Source: a virus. From it: 64,000 nucleotides of DNA. Both the position numbers and the translations under genes were made by a program. The stretch lies in IMG/VR virus record IMGVR_UViG_3300020183_000040, positions 1 through 64,000 of that record; one strand, 5' to 3'. The notes under the pieces were generated by a model, which searched no databases, was not told the DNA's origin, and saw nothing but the letters and a program-made list of their open reading frames with translations. Positions 33,701 to 43,631 of the stretch are shown piece by piece (position 1 is the first letter of the stretch; each line of letters opens with the position of its first letter).

Positions 33701-34290
33701 AACATAATGCAGATCTTACCATTACTCTAGATTCTAGATATAATAATACTCAAACCTTCTTCTCGGGTGAGTTGATTGAAGGAGAACAATCTGGTATTAC
33801 GGCAGAAGTAGTAGAGTTCAAACCCAGTACTCGTGAACTAATTCTTACTGATGTAACTGCATTTGATACTGGAAATGTAAACCTAGGAGTCAATGGTAAA
33901 TATTATACATTCTCCAGAAACTCAAGTATCATTGGTATCAAAGTAGTTCAACCAGGAACAAACTATACTTTGCCGCCAATAATTACTATTCAATCCATGC
34001 CAACTGGTGTTTCTGCCTATGCGACAGCTGTGATGAGTCCTTCTGGAGATCAAATTGCATCTGTAACAATGACTGTTGAGGGATATGGCTATGAGCAATA
34101 TGTCGATCCTGCCACAGAAATATTATATCCTACCATCACGGTGACAAATGCTCCTGGTGATACCACTGGTACTGGAGCAGTTTTAGAGGCAATTGTTGGC
34201 GGAGAATTTATTGTTGGTAATAATGGAGCACGTTGGAGAGTTGAGAAAATTGAGTATCAAACTCTTATCAGAAATGAGTTCTCTACATAG
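30754..34290 (+). CDS. Modular virion protein with YHYH domain split by a cupredoxin, 1178 aa
   Basis: Residues about 1-90 start with GSGY-like repeats (ISGGKNYSSADPP). Residues about 250-310 are the first half of a YHYH domain (GHSKIVGYSYDGYPIYGPYGY). Residues about 320-465 are a cupredoxin-like domain with THPI (His380) and YYFCYNHTNM (Cys455, His458, Met461). Residues about 468-530 are the second half of the YHYH domain (LDEFNGRYCKTPEYPNGTYAYF). GSGY repeats follow at 545-705, then a 'FVDSTDAFPGSGTLMIDNEIIRY' module and beta-rich sequence to the end. It is probably a peripheral baseplate or fibre-attachment protein. It starts nine bases after the previous stop, so it is likely co-transcribed from the promoter at 29499. 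Confidence 0.7.
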   Translation: MARVVPGSGAVIKPNFNKEFGVVSVDVISGGKNYSSADPPRLTIDNCGTPEQEALLWPQIDSKSGKILYVRVLESGKGYDPLRVTITPKQDSITVVNSFDPNRIWVSANTSVTTGRFSQYDRLKVKTNGLPDPAPYDKDGVFSIPYDHTFIFRGGKDVPNLGLRDTYNDQALGIMANGVELHTPDFYDIDSVNTISNYSYDVVKTPSLLSLDQYGGTTSQDNALDGKYFYTNSRLLLAYAAAGSTYHIAPYYKNSNYQGDRGRHPNGHSKIVGYSYDGYPIYGPYGYADPLVSSTVTNLQPSYRLRNTSETAAIRPAVVTPSTVTYTVTVAPGVLSAGQPGINRYYITGGGFTNEEKPFLNLQRGSTYIFNQDDPTNTTHPILFSPYGSSVAQGWHTSGQTAGDVNALWRQGVKYFIGNAQVTYSTYVSSFNSASLRRVEFTVPIEAPTILYYFCYNHTNMAEKIVVDGYPNGTFIQDNIYIEGLGDLDEFNGRYCKTPEYPNGTYAYFATVDANQNPIYPYFIATKFYGEEYLPGSTLPEVSLDTPSGASAIAVINPDNTNGEIQYIGMKSNGDGYFGDARVDILGGEGSGATANAVTRSVTGLSLISEGKNYLSPPNIFFQGGGGQGAKGVASIDPAGKLTSVTINNPGQYYNTPPYIIVDGGGGIGAKAEAIISQGKLTGVVITDPGSGYVSPPKIIFTKLATLKRKVRNRQAYDSINFNLCGLAAPVNVSQTSIFVDSTDAFPGSGTLMIDNEIIRYNSKSAGRFTGISRAVNFRFDQRVILDDDQNDPVTGDSTYQFVVGDRVVRRVDNASNKIAIVYDWKPDTRELFVKFQVDDLAFIDAGIPSSEERTITFDAGIAESSLAAQLPHTTEVSDGDFIRLFVGDPVFGAKVTPQVVLTDTKYVDDNDDGIPDLINTGTAFANQIALDGGKYNSLYGIEETIGGTNTTLFQLGDGISDASTPTKIATVDVAGALGDGIEHNADLTITLDSRYNNTQTFFSGELIEGEQSGITAEVVEFKPSTRELILTDVTAFDTGNVNLGVNGKYYTFSRNSSIIGIKVVQPGTNYTLPPIITIQSMPTGVSAYATAVMSPSGDQIASVTMTVEGYGYEQYVDPATEILYPTITVTNAPGDTTGTGAVLEAIVGGEFIVGNNGARWRVEKIEYQTLIRNEFST

Positions 34291-34293
34291 TAC

Positions 34294-34301
34294 TATAAAT
34301 A
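34294..34301 (+). promoter_or_regulatory. T4-type late promoter
   Basis: An exact TATAAATA 24 bases before the gp8 start, with an AGGAAAA ribosome-binding-like sequence between. It drives gp8 and, through 4-base or overlapping junctions, the DUF4815 gene and the two small genes up to the terminator at 43597. Confidence 0.8.
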
Positions 34302-34325
34302 GATAACGAGGAAAAAGTTTTACAC

Positions 34326-35858
34326 ATGGCAGCTCTACTTACTGATCAATTTAGGATCTTCTCTGCAAAAAAGTTTATCAAATCTCTTGAGGGACCATCA
34401 AGCACCCAATCGGATGCAGCTGCAGGTGCTAGTAGGGATCGTCTATATGTTTTTATCGGTAGACCCCAACAATGGGATAATGAAAACTCCCCACCACAAG
34501 CTATCGATTCCTTTGATCAGTTTTCGGATTCTTACGATGATATGATTTCATTGAAAAGAGTTCTAGCATCTGATACCATTCAAGTAGTTAGAAGAATTGA
34601 CTGGACTCCACCAGAGCAAACTACGGGTGGTTTGGGATTTACGTATGACATGTATAGACATGATTATTCGCCAACAAATACTGCATCTTCTGGAGCAACT
34701 AAACTATATGATGCTGATTTTTACGTGGTAAATACAAACTACCAAGTTTATAAGTGTATTTACAACGGAACTTCTCCTTCAGATCCAAATGGAAAACCAT
34801 CGACTATCGAACCAACTGGTACTTCTACTTCTATTATCACCACTGCTGATGGTTATCGTTGGAAGTATATGTATACCATCCCAGTGGCACAGGTTCTGAA
34901 ATTCTTCTCAAATGAATACATGCCAGTGTTCTCTAATGAATCAGTGGTTTCTAATGCAGTTTCTGGAGAAATTGATACCGTAGTAATTACATCTTCAGGT
35001 TCTGGATATAATAATGGAACCTATGATAATATTTCAATTGCTGGAGATGGAGTTGGTGGGAGAGTTTCAATTGTTATTGACGGCGGTAAGATCATTGCTG
35101 CTACTGTAACTTCGGGTGGTACTGGGTATACATTTGCTAAAATTAGTGTCGATACAATTTCAGGTATTGGTACTGGTAGTGCGGGTCAAATTGATATTGT
35201 AACCCCTCCTCCTGGTGGGCATGGATTTGATCCAATTTTTGAACTTGGTGCATACCGAGTAATGGTAAATGCAAAACTTTCATATGATGAAGGTGCTGGA
35301 GACTTTCCTGTAGATAACGACTATAGGAGGGTAGGTCTTTGTGTAAATCCACTTAGATATGGAACTACTGAACTGTTGGCAGATCTAACTGTATCTGCAT
35401 CAAGAGCAGTTATTTTTGCCCAAACTTTCCAGGGTAATTTTCTCCCAGATGAAATTATCAGTCAAACACGTATCGTTGGTGGTGCATCTGTTACATCCCG
35501 TGGACGAGTAATCTCGTGGAATCCAACAACCAAGGTGCTGAAGTACTATCAAAATAGAATTGACGGTATTTACCCAGAAATCATTGGATCATTGAATGAG
35601 TTTGATGGATCTAATCCAATCGTAGGTGCTACCTCAGGTTCATCTGCAGAACCAGAAATTGTATTTCCTAGCGTACCAAATACATCTTCTCGTGTTATCA
35701 ATGGCACTGAATATGATCTTGGTATGAGATTCACTTCAGGTTATGCAAAACCAGAAATTTCTTTCAACACGGGAGAGATTATTTACCTAGATAATAGAAG
35801 ATCAATTAGTCGTGCAAGCGACCAAATTGAAGATATCAAAATTGTAATCGAGTTCTAA
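34326..35858 (+). CDS. 8: Baseplate wedge protein gp8
   Basis: gp8 is a dimeric wedge subunit bound to gp10, gp7 and gp6 in T4. The N-terminus (LLTDQFRIFSAKKFIKSL), the RLYVFIGRPQQW segment and DADFYVVNTNYQVYKCIYNG with TTADGYRWKYMYTI are typical of gp8 in cyanophages. It is 510 aa, compared with 334 in T4. Much of the increase lies in an inserted region of residues about 215-300 with two GSGY-type modules (TSSGSGYNNGTYD, SGGTGYTFAKI). A 'GGASVTSRGRVISW' module follows near residue 390. It starts downstream of an exact late promoter. Confidence 0.85.
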   Translation: MAALLTDQFRIFSAKKFIKSLEGPSSTQSDAAAGASRDRLYVFIGRPQQWDNENSPPQAIDSFDQFSDSYDDMISLKRVLASDTIQVVRRIDWTPPEQTTGGLGFTYDMYRHDYSPTNTASSGATKLYDADFYVVNTNYQVYKCIYNGTSPSDPNGKPSTIEPTGTSTSIITTADGYRWKYMYTIPVAQVLKFFSNEYMPVFSNESVVSNAVSGEIDTVVITSSGSGYNNGTYDNISIAGDGVGGRVSIVIDGGKIIAATVTSGGTGYTFAKISVDTISGIGTGSAGQIDIVTPPPGGHGFDPIFELGAYRVMVNAKLSYDEGAGDFPVDNDYRRVGLCVNPLRYGTTELLADLTVSASRAVIFAQTFQGNFLPDEIISQTRIVGGASVTSRGRVISWNPTTKVLKYYQNRIDGIYPEIIGSLNEFDGSNPIVGATSGSSAEPEIVFPSVPNTSSRVINGTEYDLGMRFTSGYAKPEISFNTGEIIYLDNRRSISRASDQIEDIKIVIEF

Positions 35859-35862
35859 AGAG

Positions 35863-38800
35863 ATGCCTCAGAATACTAATCTAAACGTCACGCCTTACTA
35901 CGACGATTTTGACAAGAATAAGAACTTCTATAAAGTTCTGTTTAGACCTGGATTTCCAATTCAGGCTAGAGAACTTACGTCTGCACAAAGTATTCTACAG
36001 CATCAGGTAGAGAATATTGGAACGCACCTATTCAAAGAAGGTGCAATGGTTATACCTGGTCAAGTTGGATATGATACAAGTATTGATTGTGTTCTTCTTC
36101 AAGCAAGTTTTCTTGGATCAAATATAGAACTATATCGGGAACAAATAAACGGCATTATTATTACTGGTCTCAATAACGGTGTAAAAGCAAAGGTTTTGTA
36201 TTCTATTTCAGCCGAGGAGTCTGAACGTGGATATGCAACTCTGTATGTAAAATATGTACAAAATGGTGGAACTCAATCGACAGTTAGAACATTTGAAAAT
36301 AATGAGCAACTCTTCACAGATGTAGATATCACTTTTGGGACAACCCTGATCGAAGCTGGATCTCCATTTGCACAACTTCTTCCATCTTCTTCATTGTCTG
36401 TTGGATCTGCAGCATATATTGAAGATGGTGTATATTTCATACGAGGTCATTTTGTAGACGTAAAAAAAGAATATATTCTTCTAAATCAATATGATAATAA
36501 TCCTTCATACAGAATTGGTCTAAGTGTTACAGAATCTATTGTAACTTCAGAAGATGATGAATCTCTAAATGATAATGCTGCTGGTAGTTCAAACTACTCT
36601 GCCCCTGGAGCGCATAGATTCAAGATTTCCACTAGTCTTGTAAAGAAACTATTTGATGACGAATCAGATAAAAATTTTATTGAACTACTTAGAATCAGTA
36701 ACTCAAAAATTCAAAAATTTGTTACTAGAACCGCTTATAGCGAACTAGAAAAATCAATGGCTCTGAGGACATTTCAGACCAATGGTAACTATGTAACTAG
36801 GAATTTTGATATTACTGTAAGAGATCAACTCAACGATGATGCAAAAAGTGGTATCAATGGAGTTTACGCAGCTGGATCTACAACTAGATCTGGTTTGATA
36901 GCAAGTGACGATTACTATACTGCAGAAATAAGTCCTGGTGTTGCATATGTAAATGGTTTCCAAATTGAAACAATTACTCCTCAATTTATTGATTTTGAAA
37001 AACCAAGAGATACAAAGGCACTTCAAAATCAGATCGTTCCTTTTGCAGTTGGTAATGAACTGACTGTAAATTCTCTATATGGATTCCCAAATTTTACAGG
37101 TCCTAGCGTATCGTCTGCATATCAAGTTGTAGAATTGCGTGATACTCCAAGTTCAACTCCTGGAGTTGCAGCTGGTTCTGTTATTGGTTATGCAAGATGC
37201 CTAAGTTTAGAGCATACTGATCTTGGTCCCAATGGAACTTACGGGGGAGATGATGATATTTACAAAATGAATATCTTTGATATTCAAATGCTAACTATCA
37301 TTCGTGTAAGTGCCAATACAACTATTTCACAGGGTTCTCAAATTATTGGTGGGACAACTGGAGCTAGATGTTTTATTGTTGCTTCACAAACTAATGCTAC
37401 ACATCTTCAAACATATCAACTTGAGGGAAATTTTTCAGTAGGAGAAAAGATTTTTGTTGATGGTGTAGACAAAGGAACTATTACTCATTTGCACACATTT
37501 GAGTTTTCTGATACTCGTACTTTTATTGGTAGAGATGAATCTAGCAGTATTATAGAATTCGGAGCAAATATTGTTCTTGATGATTATCTGGCACTAGAAG
37601 GTGATACATTCACTGTGAGCACTGATAATGGTGGTCAAATTGTTGGTTTCAATACCAACTTTGCAAAAGATCTAAGACCTGGAGATGTTCTATACTTCAA
37701 TGGAACTGATTACCTCACTGTAGAAAAGGTAAATCCAACGGCATTGAATACACAAGGAATCTCAGTAATCTTTGATTACACTAACCAAATTGTAAGAACT
37801 GATGCAGGGGTTGGTACTATTGCTGCAGGAACATATACTAGTATTGTTAGAGCTCGTGCTCAACTTCTTGGTCAAGAAAATAATGATCTGTTCAGTCCAA
37901 TGCCAAAGAAATACGTAAAAAGTATTTCTGATGAATCAATGACTGTTAGAAGAACATATGATGCTCTAACAGTTCCTGCAGGATCTCTGACTGTTGATCT
38001 TGGTAGCAACGAACAATTTTCTTCAATTGAAGATGAAAATTATAATCTGACTGTCCTTGCATCATCAAATGCTTCTCATCCTGTGGGGAGTCAAATAAGA
38101 CTTGTAACATCATCTGGACAAACTACTACTGTAGGATATGCAACATTTACTAGTAACGATAGAACAACTCTTACAATTGCTAATCTTACTAATATTACAG
38201 CAGTAAAACTTACAGCAACAATTTCAAAGAATGTTGTGAATAAGACTTTGAAAACACTATCTAAAATGTTTGTTTTGAAGGTCAATAAAACAATTGATAA
38301 TAAAGATACTCAGCAATTTGGATTGACATATTCAAATCTATACGGAACAAGAATTGAAGATAGTGATATTTCCTTGGGTATATCAGATGCATTCCAACTA
38401 CAAGCTGTCTACGAATCTCTAAACGATAATGACCCTGTAGTTCCATCACTAACAATTTCAGAATCTATATTCTTTGCCCCAGGAACTTTCATCACTGGTA
38501 AAACATCTAATGCTAAAGGTAAAGTTATATCGTTTATAACATCAACTCTAGTAATCAATTACATTGCAGTTAGTGGATCTTTCATTCCTGGAGAACAAAT
38601 TACGGGATTTGATTCTACTGGTGCTGCAGTCACTGGACTAGTAACTGATGATAGTAACTCTATCATTGCTGGTTCTAAAGTTGTAACTGATGATTATTAT
38701 ATCGAACTAAATCAAACTGGATTTTTCTATAACACATCAAAATTAGTTCGTAAACCAGGAGTTCGACCTGCAGTTAGAAAACTCCTAGTAGTTTTTGATT

Positions 38801-41800
38801 GGCTAGCTCACTCATCAACAGGGGACTATTTTGCTGGTCAATCATATACTGGACTATCTTACTACGATATTCCATTTTTCAACCAAGCACTTTGTCTAAC
38901 AGACTTCCTTGACTTTAGACCATCTGCGAAAAATCTATACTCTGGAACTGGTACAGTTGGATCGCCCGCGTCAGTTCAGTGTTCAACTCTAGATTTCAGA
39001 TCAAGACTATTTACTTCTGGTGCTACTATCACTGATGTACCAAAACTAGATAGTGACTTCCGTTGCGATTTTGATTTTTATCTACCAAGAGTAGATAAAC
39101 TATTTTTATCTTCTGAAGGAGGATTCCAAATCATATCTGGAAAATCTGCAGAAGTTCCAGAAGTGCCTGAAGATATTCAAAACGCAATGCTTCTTTCTAC
39201 AATTAGAATGAGACCTTATGGATTTGATCCAGAGAAAGATGTCGTACTTACTAATGAGGATCATCGTCGTTACACAATGAGAGACATTGGAAGTCTTGAT
39301 CGTCGTTTGAGCACTGTAGAATACTACACATCGCTATCATTGCTAGAAGCAGATACTGCAAATACTAAGATTTTAGATGCATCTGGAAAAGATCGTCTCA
39401 AGAATGGTTTTATTGTTGATGACTTTGCTTCCCACGATAGATCTGATACCTCAAACTTTGATTACAGAGCATCTTTGGACTATGCTCAGGGACATTGTAG
39501 AGCTGTTCACTACACAACTAATGTTGCTCTAGAATATAATGCATCTGCATCCCAAAATATTCAACAAACTGGTCCTTTGCTGACTCTTCCATATACAGAA
39601 GAAGCAATTGTAAATCAACCATATGCATCAAGAGTTGTAAACGTAAACCCATTCAACGTTTTTACATTTATTGGTCGTATTGATCTACTACCATCTACAG
39701 ATGACTGGATTGATACTAAGAGAGAACCAGCAAAAGTTACTCAAATTGAAGGTAACTATGAAGCCACAAGAAAAGAAATGAATGTGGATCAAAATGGTTT
39801 TACTCCTATTCAGTGGAATTCTTGGCAAACTTCTTGGGTTGGTGAGAAAACAACTGCTACTAAGACTGTCTATCAACCAGATTGGGTTGCCTCAGACGTT
39901 GGAAAATCTCCTGCTCCATGGGTATGGGGTGGCAAGGGTCTACGTCGTATCAATGAAGTCGATACTATCCAAGTAACAACGAAATCTACTCGTTCTGGTA
40001 CAAGAAGTAAAGTAGTACCAAAAATTGAAAACAAATCTCTGGGTGATTCTGTCATAGCGAGTACAGTTGTTCCGTGGATTCGTTCTAGAAATGTCCAACT
40101 ATTTTGTTCTCGTCTAAAACCAAGAACTCGTTTCTATGCATTCTTTGATAATGTGAACTTTACAAATTACATGGTTCCAAAAATCATTGAACTAGTAAAA
40201 GATACTGCTTTGGATTCAAGAAGCAATGCAACACCATTTGTTATTGGAGAAACTGTAGTTGGTCAAACATCTGGATGTAAGTTGGTTGTTGCTGCCCCAA
40301 ATGATGGATATAACTTCAACCCATATTCAGATGCTGCAATGCCAACCTCTTATGCTGCAACTACAGATTTTCTGAATATCAATACAGAATTGATGGCAAA
40401 GACAATTTCTGGAAATGCATATGGAAATTTCCAAGTTGGAGAAGTTCTAATTGGATCTTCTGGCGCAAAGGCAGTTGTAAAAGATCGTCGTCTTGTATCA
40501 GATAGATCTGGAGAATTCAAATCTGCAATGTGGATTCCAAATCCAAATGTAGATACTAATCCAAGATGGGGAACTGGGAGAAGAACTATTCGTTTGACAA
40601 CTTCTATAACAGATAGTCGTCTTGAAGGTGCAGTATCATCCTCCGCACAAACTACTTATACTGCTACTGGAATCCTAAACACAATTCAGGAAAATATTCT
40701 TGCAGTGCGTAATGCTGAAATTGTTGTAGATACAGTAACGGAAGAAAAAGTAGAACTTTCTACTAGAGAAGAAACACGTCAAGTTGGTTGGTATGACCCA
40801 CTTGCACAGTCATTTATTATTGATAAACCAGGTGGTTGTTTTGTAACTAGTTTTGATGTATTCTTCTTCTCAAAAGATAAGTCAGTTCCTATTTCATGTC
40901 AAATTCGTGCAATGGAAAATGGATATCCAACAAAGAGAATTCTACCATTCTCAGATGTAACCATTATTCCTTCTAAAGTTCAATTATCAGAAAACGGATC
41001 TATCCCCACTCGGTTTACTTTCCAAGCTCCAGTCTATCTACTATCCTCTGTTGAATATTGTTTTGTTCTTCTATCTGACTCTAATGAGTACCAAGTTTGG
41101 GTATCTAGAATGGGAGATGATGATGTAACAAATAATAGAACAATTTCAGAACAACCATATGCAGGTGTTCTGTTCAAATCACAAAACGCATCAACTTGGA
41201 CAGCAGATCAATATGAAGATTTGAAATTCACTTGCTACTTAGCTAAATTCAATATTGGAGCGCAATCAAAAGCAGTCTTCAATAATACTCAACTTGCTCT
41301 TGGTAATAAGGGTATTCTAAATCTACGCAATAATCCAATCGTTACTCTGAAACCAGATCAAAATCTAGTCCTATCTTTGCCAAATGTTCCATATACTAAT
41401 GGAGCAACTATCAGATATATTAGTGGTGGAAACATCTATCTTGGAACTGGAACAGTAAAATCAACATCGGAACTTGCTAGTGGAACAGTTCTAACCCTAA
41501 CTAATGTTACTGGTTCGTTTACTTCTGGAGCAAGACTGGCATCATCTAGAACAACAGCGACTATTACTGTTAGTGGAAATAGTGGTGCATTTACTGTAGG
41601 TAATGTAATCAAAAATGCTTCTTCAACTACTGCCGAAATTACTGCTTTCAGTGGGACAACTCTTACGGTAAATTATATCAGTCCAGGTGACAGCGGTGTT
41701 GTATTCCAAGCAAATGATGCAATTACAGAATTTGCTACAATTCAATCTACAACAGCACTCAATACAGCAACTATCAGTGCTGTAACATACACTGGAGACC

Positions 41801-43134
41801 AGATTCTTGCTGGTGCATTCATGCCAGTTACTGTTTCTCAGAATGGAGCTTACAGTCAAGATCAGAAGTTTGTAACTGTAAGGCACTCAAATCACTGTAT
41901 GCATGATGTGAATAACAATGTTATAATTACTGGAGTTGCATCTGAAGTAGATCCAACATATCTAACAAATGCAATCAGTGCTACAGAAACTTCAATTAGT
42001 GTTGATGATGCCACACTATTCCACAAAATTGTTGATGGCGCAACAATTAGTGCAACAAACCCAGGTTACATAAAGATTAGTACACTTATAGTTGGAGCTG
42101 GCGCCGAAATTCCAGTTGCTGATTCAAATCTATTTGCAACACAAGAAATTATTCCATATTCTGCAATTAGTGCAGATGGTAAGACAATTACTCTTACTAC
42201 TAGAACTCCAGCATCTTCTTCATTCGCAGAAGGATCAATCGTGGAATGTTATAATCTAGATGGAATTCCACTAACAAAAATCAATAAAACTCACACAGAG
42301 ATTAGTTCACCAACTTTAGATACTTATAGACTAAAAGTGGATGCTGTTGCTACTAATGGTATTGTTGGTGGTGGATATGGTGCAACTGCTACTCAAAACG
42401 TACAGTTTGATCTTCTAACACCTCAATTTGCTAAAGTGGCTTTCCCTGAGACTTCTATCAATGCTAGAGCACAAATTATTACTGGAACATCAATTGGTAA
42501 TGGAACTACAGCTGTTGATCAAGAATCTTTTGTAAATGATGGTCAATTCCTAGATCTATCTCTAGATGCTGCAAATTACTTTGACACTCCAAGAATGGTT
42601 GCTTCTAAACTAAATGAAGATGAAGAACTTAGTGGAAATAAATCACTTAGAATGGAACTAACTCTTGATAGTACTAAACCATATTTGACTCCATATATTG
42701 ACTTGGATCGGGCATCTATCATTACAACAATGAATAGAATCAATAATCCTGTCAATAAAGACATTTCATTGAAAGCAACTGGAGATATACACGAAGCAGT
42801 TTATATTACAAAAATTGCTACACTAGCAAATAATTCTGGTGCTATCAAAGTCTTCTTCTCAGCATTCCGCCCAGAAGACACAGAGCTTTTGGTGCTATAT
42901 AGAGTACGTCCAGTGGGAAGCACGGCATCAATCCAACAAATTGATTATAGTTATTTCCCCACTAATCTTTCTTCAATTCCAGGGACAACCAGACTTGAAA
43001 AGTACTTCGATTATTCATATGAAGTACAAGGACTAAAATTTGACCAATATCAAATCAAAGTTGTTATGAGATCACCAGTTCAATGCAAAGTACCAATTCT
43101 TTCTGATTTCAGAGCAATCGCTCTCGCAATCTAA
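35863..43134 (+). CDS. DUF4815-type large baseplate protein, 2423 aa
   Basis: The N-terminus (LNVTPYYDDFDKNKNFYKVLFRPGFPIQARELTSAQ, cut here at KNFY/KVL) is the hallmark of DUF4815 proteins, which sit next to gp8 in cyanophages. LQHQVENIGTHLFKEGAMVIPG and AAYIEDGVYFIRGHFVDV follow. It is long for the family. Several 'GE.i.G.TSGak..V' modules occur (residues about 490, 890, 1460, 1530). A late part (about 1850-2150) has beta-rich repeats and a 'TSISVDDATLF' module, and the end is a compact domain (KYFDYSYEVQGLKFDQYQIKVVM). It probably takes the place of T4 gp9/gp10-type peripheral baseplate and fibre-attachment proteins; that is inference. It begins four bases after gp8. Confidence 0.8.
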   Translation: MPQNTNLNVTPYYDDFDKNKNFYKVLFRPGFPIQARELTSAQSILQHQVENIGTHLFKEGAMVIPGQVGYDTSIDCVLLQASFLGSNIELYREQINGIIITGLNNGVKAKVLYSISAEESERGYATLYVKYVQNGGTQSTVRTFENNEQLFTDVDITFGTTLIEAGSPFAQLLPSSSLSVGSAAYIEDGVYFIRGHFVDVKKEYILLNQYDNNPSYRIGLSVTESIVTSEDDESLNDNAAGSSNYSAPGAHRFKISTSLVKKLFDDESDKNFIELLRISNSKIQKFVTRTAYSELEKSMALRTFQTNGNYVTRNFDITVRDQLNDDAKSGINGVYAAGSTTRSGLIASDDYYTAEISPGVAYVNGFQIETITPQFIDFEKPRDTKALQNQIVPFAVGNELTVNSLYGFPNFTGPSVSSAYQVVELRDTPSSTPGVAAGSVIGYARCLSLEHTDLGPNGTYGGDDDIYKMNIFDIQMLTIIRVSANTTISQGSQIIGGTTGARCFIVASQTNATHLQTYQLEGNFSVGEKIFVDGVDKGTITHLHTFEFSDTRTFIGRDESSSIIEFGANIVLDDYLALEGDTFTVSTDNGGQIVGFNTNFAKDLRPGDVLYFNGTDYLTVEKVNPTALNTQGISVIFDYTNQIVRTDAGVGTIAAGTYTSIVRARAQLLGQENNDLFSPMPKKYVKSISDESMTVRRTYDALTVPAGSLTVDLGSNEQFSSIEDENYNLTVLASSNASHPVGSQIRLVTSSGQTTTVGYATFTSNDRTTLTIANLTNITAVKLTATISKNVVNKTLKTLSKMFVLKVNKTIDNKDTQQFGLTYSNLYGTRIEDSDISLGISDAFQLQAVYESLNDNDPVVPSLTISESIFFAPGTFITGKTSNAKGKVISFITSTLVINYIAVSGSFIPGEQITGFDSTGAAVTGLVTDDSNSIIAGSKVVTDDYYIELNQTGFFYNTSKLVRKPGVRPAVRKLLVVFDWLAHSSTGDYFAGQSYTGLSYYDIPFFNQALCLTDFLDFRPSAKNLYSGTGTVGSPASVQCSTLDFRSRLFTSGATITDVPKLDSDFRCDFDFYLPRVDKLFLSSEGGFQIISGKSAEVPEVPEDIQNAMLLSTIRMRPYGFDPEKDVVLTNEDHRRYTMRDIGSLDRRLSTVEYYTSLSLLEADTANTKILDASGKDRLKNGFIVDDFASHDRSDTSNFDYRASLDYAQGHCRAVHYTTNVALEYNASASQNIQQTGPLLTLPYTEEAIVNQPYASRVVNVNPFNVFTFIGRIDLLPSTDDWIDTKREPAKVTQIEGNYEATRKEMNVDQNGFTPIQWNSWQTSWVGEKTTATKTVYQPDWVASDVGKSPAPWVWGGKGLRRINEVDTIQVTTKSTRSGTRSKVVPKIENKSLGDSVIASTVVPWIRSRNVQLFCSRLKPRTRFYAFFDNVNFTNYMVPKIIELVKDTALDSRSNATPFVIGETVVGQTSGCKLVVAAPNDGYNFNPYSDAAMPTSYAATTDFLNINTELMAKTISGNAYGNFQVGEVLIGSSGAKAVVKDRRLVSDRSGEFKSAMWIPNPNVDTNPRWGTGRRTIRLTTSITDSRLEGAVSSSAQTTYTATGILNTIQENILAVRNAEIVVDTVTEEKVELSTREETRQVGWYDPLAQSFIIDKPGGCFVTSFDVFFFSKDKSVPISCQIRAMENGYPTKRILPFSDVTIIPSKVQLSENGSIPTRFTFQAPVYLLSSVEYCFVLLSDSNEYQVWVSRMGDDDVTNNRTISEQPYAGVLFKSQNASTWTADQYEDLKFTCYLAKFNIGAQSKAVFNNTQLALGNKGILNLRNNPIVTLKPDQNLVLSLPNVPYTNGATIRYISGGNIYLGTGTVKSTSELASGTVLTLTNVTGSFTSGARLASSRTTATITVSGNSGAFTVGNVIKNASSTTAEITAFSGTTLTVNYISPGDSGVVFQANDAITEFATIQSTTALNTATISAVTYTGDQILAGAFMPVTVSQNGAYSQDQKFVTVRHSNHCMHDVNNNVIITGVASEVDPTYLTNAISATETSISVDDATLFHKIVDGATISATNPGYIKISTLIVGAGAEIPVADSNLFATQEIIPYSAISADGKTITLTTRTPASSSFAEGSIVECYNLDGIPLTKINKTHTEISSPTLDTYRLKVDAVATNGIVGGGYGATATQNVQFDLLTPQFAKVAFPETSINARAQIITGTSIGNGTTAVDQESFVNDGQFLDLSLDAANYFDTPRMVASKLNEDEELSGNKSLRMELTLDSTKPYLTPYIDLDRASIITTMNRINNPVNKDISLKATGDIHEAVYITKIATLANNSGAIKVFFSAFRPEDTELLVLYRVRPVGSTASIQQIDYSYFPTNLSSIPGTTRLEKYFDYSYEVQGLKFDQYQIKVVMRSPVQCKVPILSDFRAIALAI

Positions 43135-43379
43135 TGGATTGGTCAAAAGCACGGAGAGTTGAGGAGAACCACGATTTTGTTCGAGGTCCTAATGGAGAAA
43201 TTGTTTTATCAAATAAAACAGTTTATGATTCTTATATGTCTGGTATACAAATGGAGAAAGATCGAGAGAAAACTATCTCTTCTTTACAGACCGATGTTTC
43301 TATGCTAAAATCTGAATTGGGCGATATCAAGTCGCTTTTACTAACGTTAGTTCAAAACCAAAATAGTCATGACAATTGA
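43134..43379 (+). CDS. Small coiled-coil protein, 81 aa
   Basis: The start overlaps the DUF4815 stop (TAATG). The N-terminal half contains FVRGPNGEIVLSNKTVYDSY; the C-terminal half (TISSLQTDVSMLKSELGDIKSLLLTLV) is a clear heptad pattern. It is probably a baseplate or fibre assembly helper. The family is not named by me. Confidence 0.65.
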   Translation: MDWSKARRVEENHDFVRGPNGEIVLSNKTVYDSYMSGIQMEKDREKTISSLQTDVSMLKSELGDIKSLLLTLVQNQNSHDN

Positions 43380-43593
43380 AAAAGTAACACAAGATGAAAT
43401 GCTCCGACAATTTAGAGAGCGTTTTGATACACTACAAGAGGAAAATAAGAAACTTGCTCAACAAATTCGTGATAACGAAGGAGTTGCACTAAAACTTCTG
43501 GGTGCAATTGAAGCATTATCTTATTATATTGAAGATGGTAGTGAAGAAGAATCAGAAGAAAACCCTGAAGAAAATACTTCAGAAACTGAATAA
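43369..43593 (+). CDS. Small coiled-coil protein with acidic tail, 74 aa
   Basis: It overlaps the previous gene by 11 bases. Residues 8-50 (MLRQFRERFDTLQEENKKLAQQI and onward) form a coiled coil. The last 20 residues are almost entirely Glu/Ser/Asn. It may pair with the preceding coiled-coil protein. It is the last gene before the strong terminator. Confidence 0.65.
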   Translation: MTIEKVTQDEMLRQFRERFDTLQEENKKLAQQIRDNEGVALKLLGAIEALSYYIEDGSEEESEENPEENTSETE

Positions 43594-43596
43594 TTC

Positions 43597-43631
43597 CTAC
43601 AAAGAGAGGAATAACCTCTCTTTTTTTGTAG
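43597..43631 (+). terminator. Strong intrinsic terminator
   Basis: A perfect stem AAAGAGAGG (43601-43609) / CCTCTCTTT (43615-43623) with a 5-base AATAA loop and a seven-T run. Flanking CTAC/GTAG can extend the stem. It ends the gp8-DUF4815 unit. A late promoter begins at the very next base. Confidence 0.9.
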
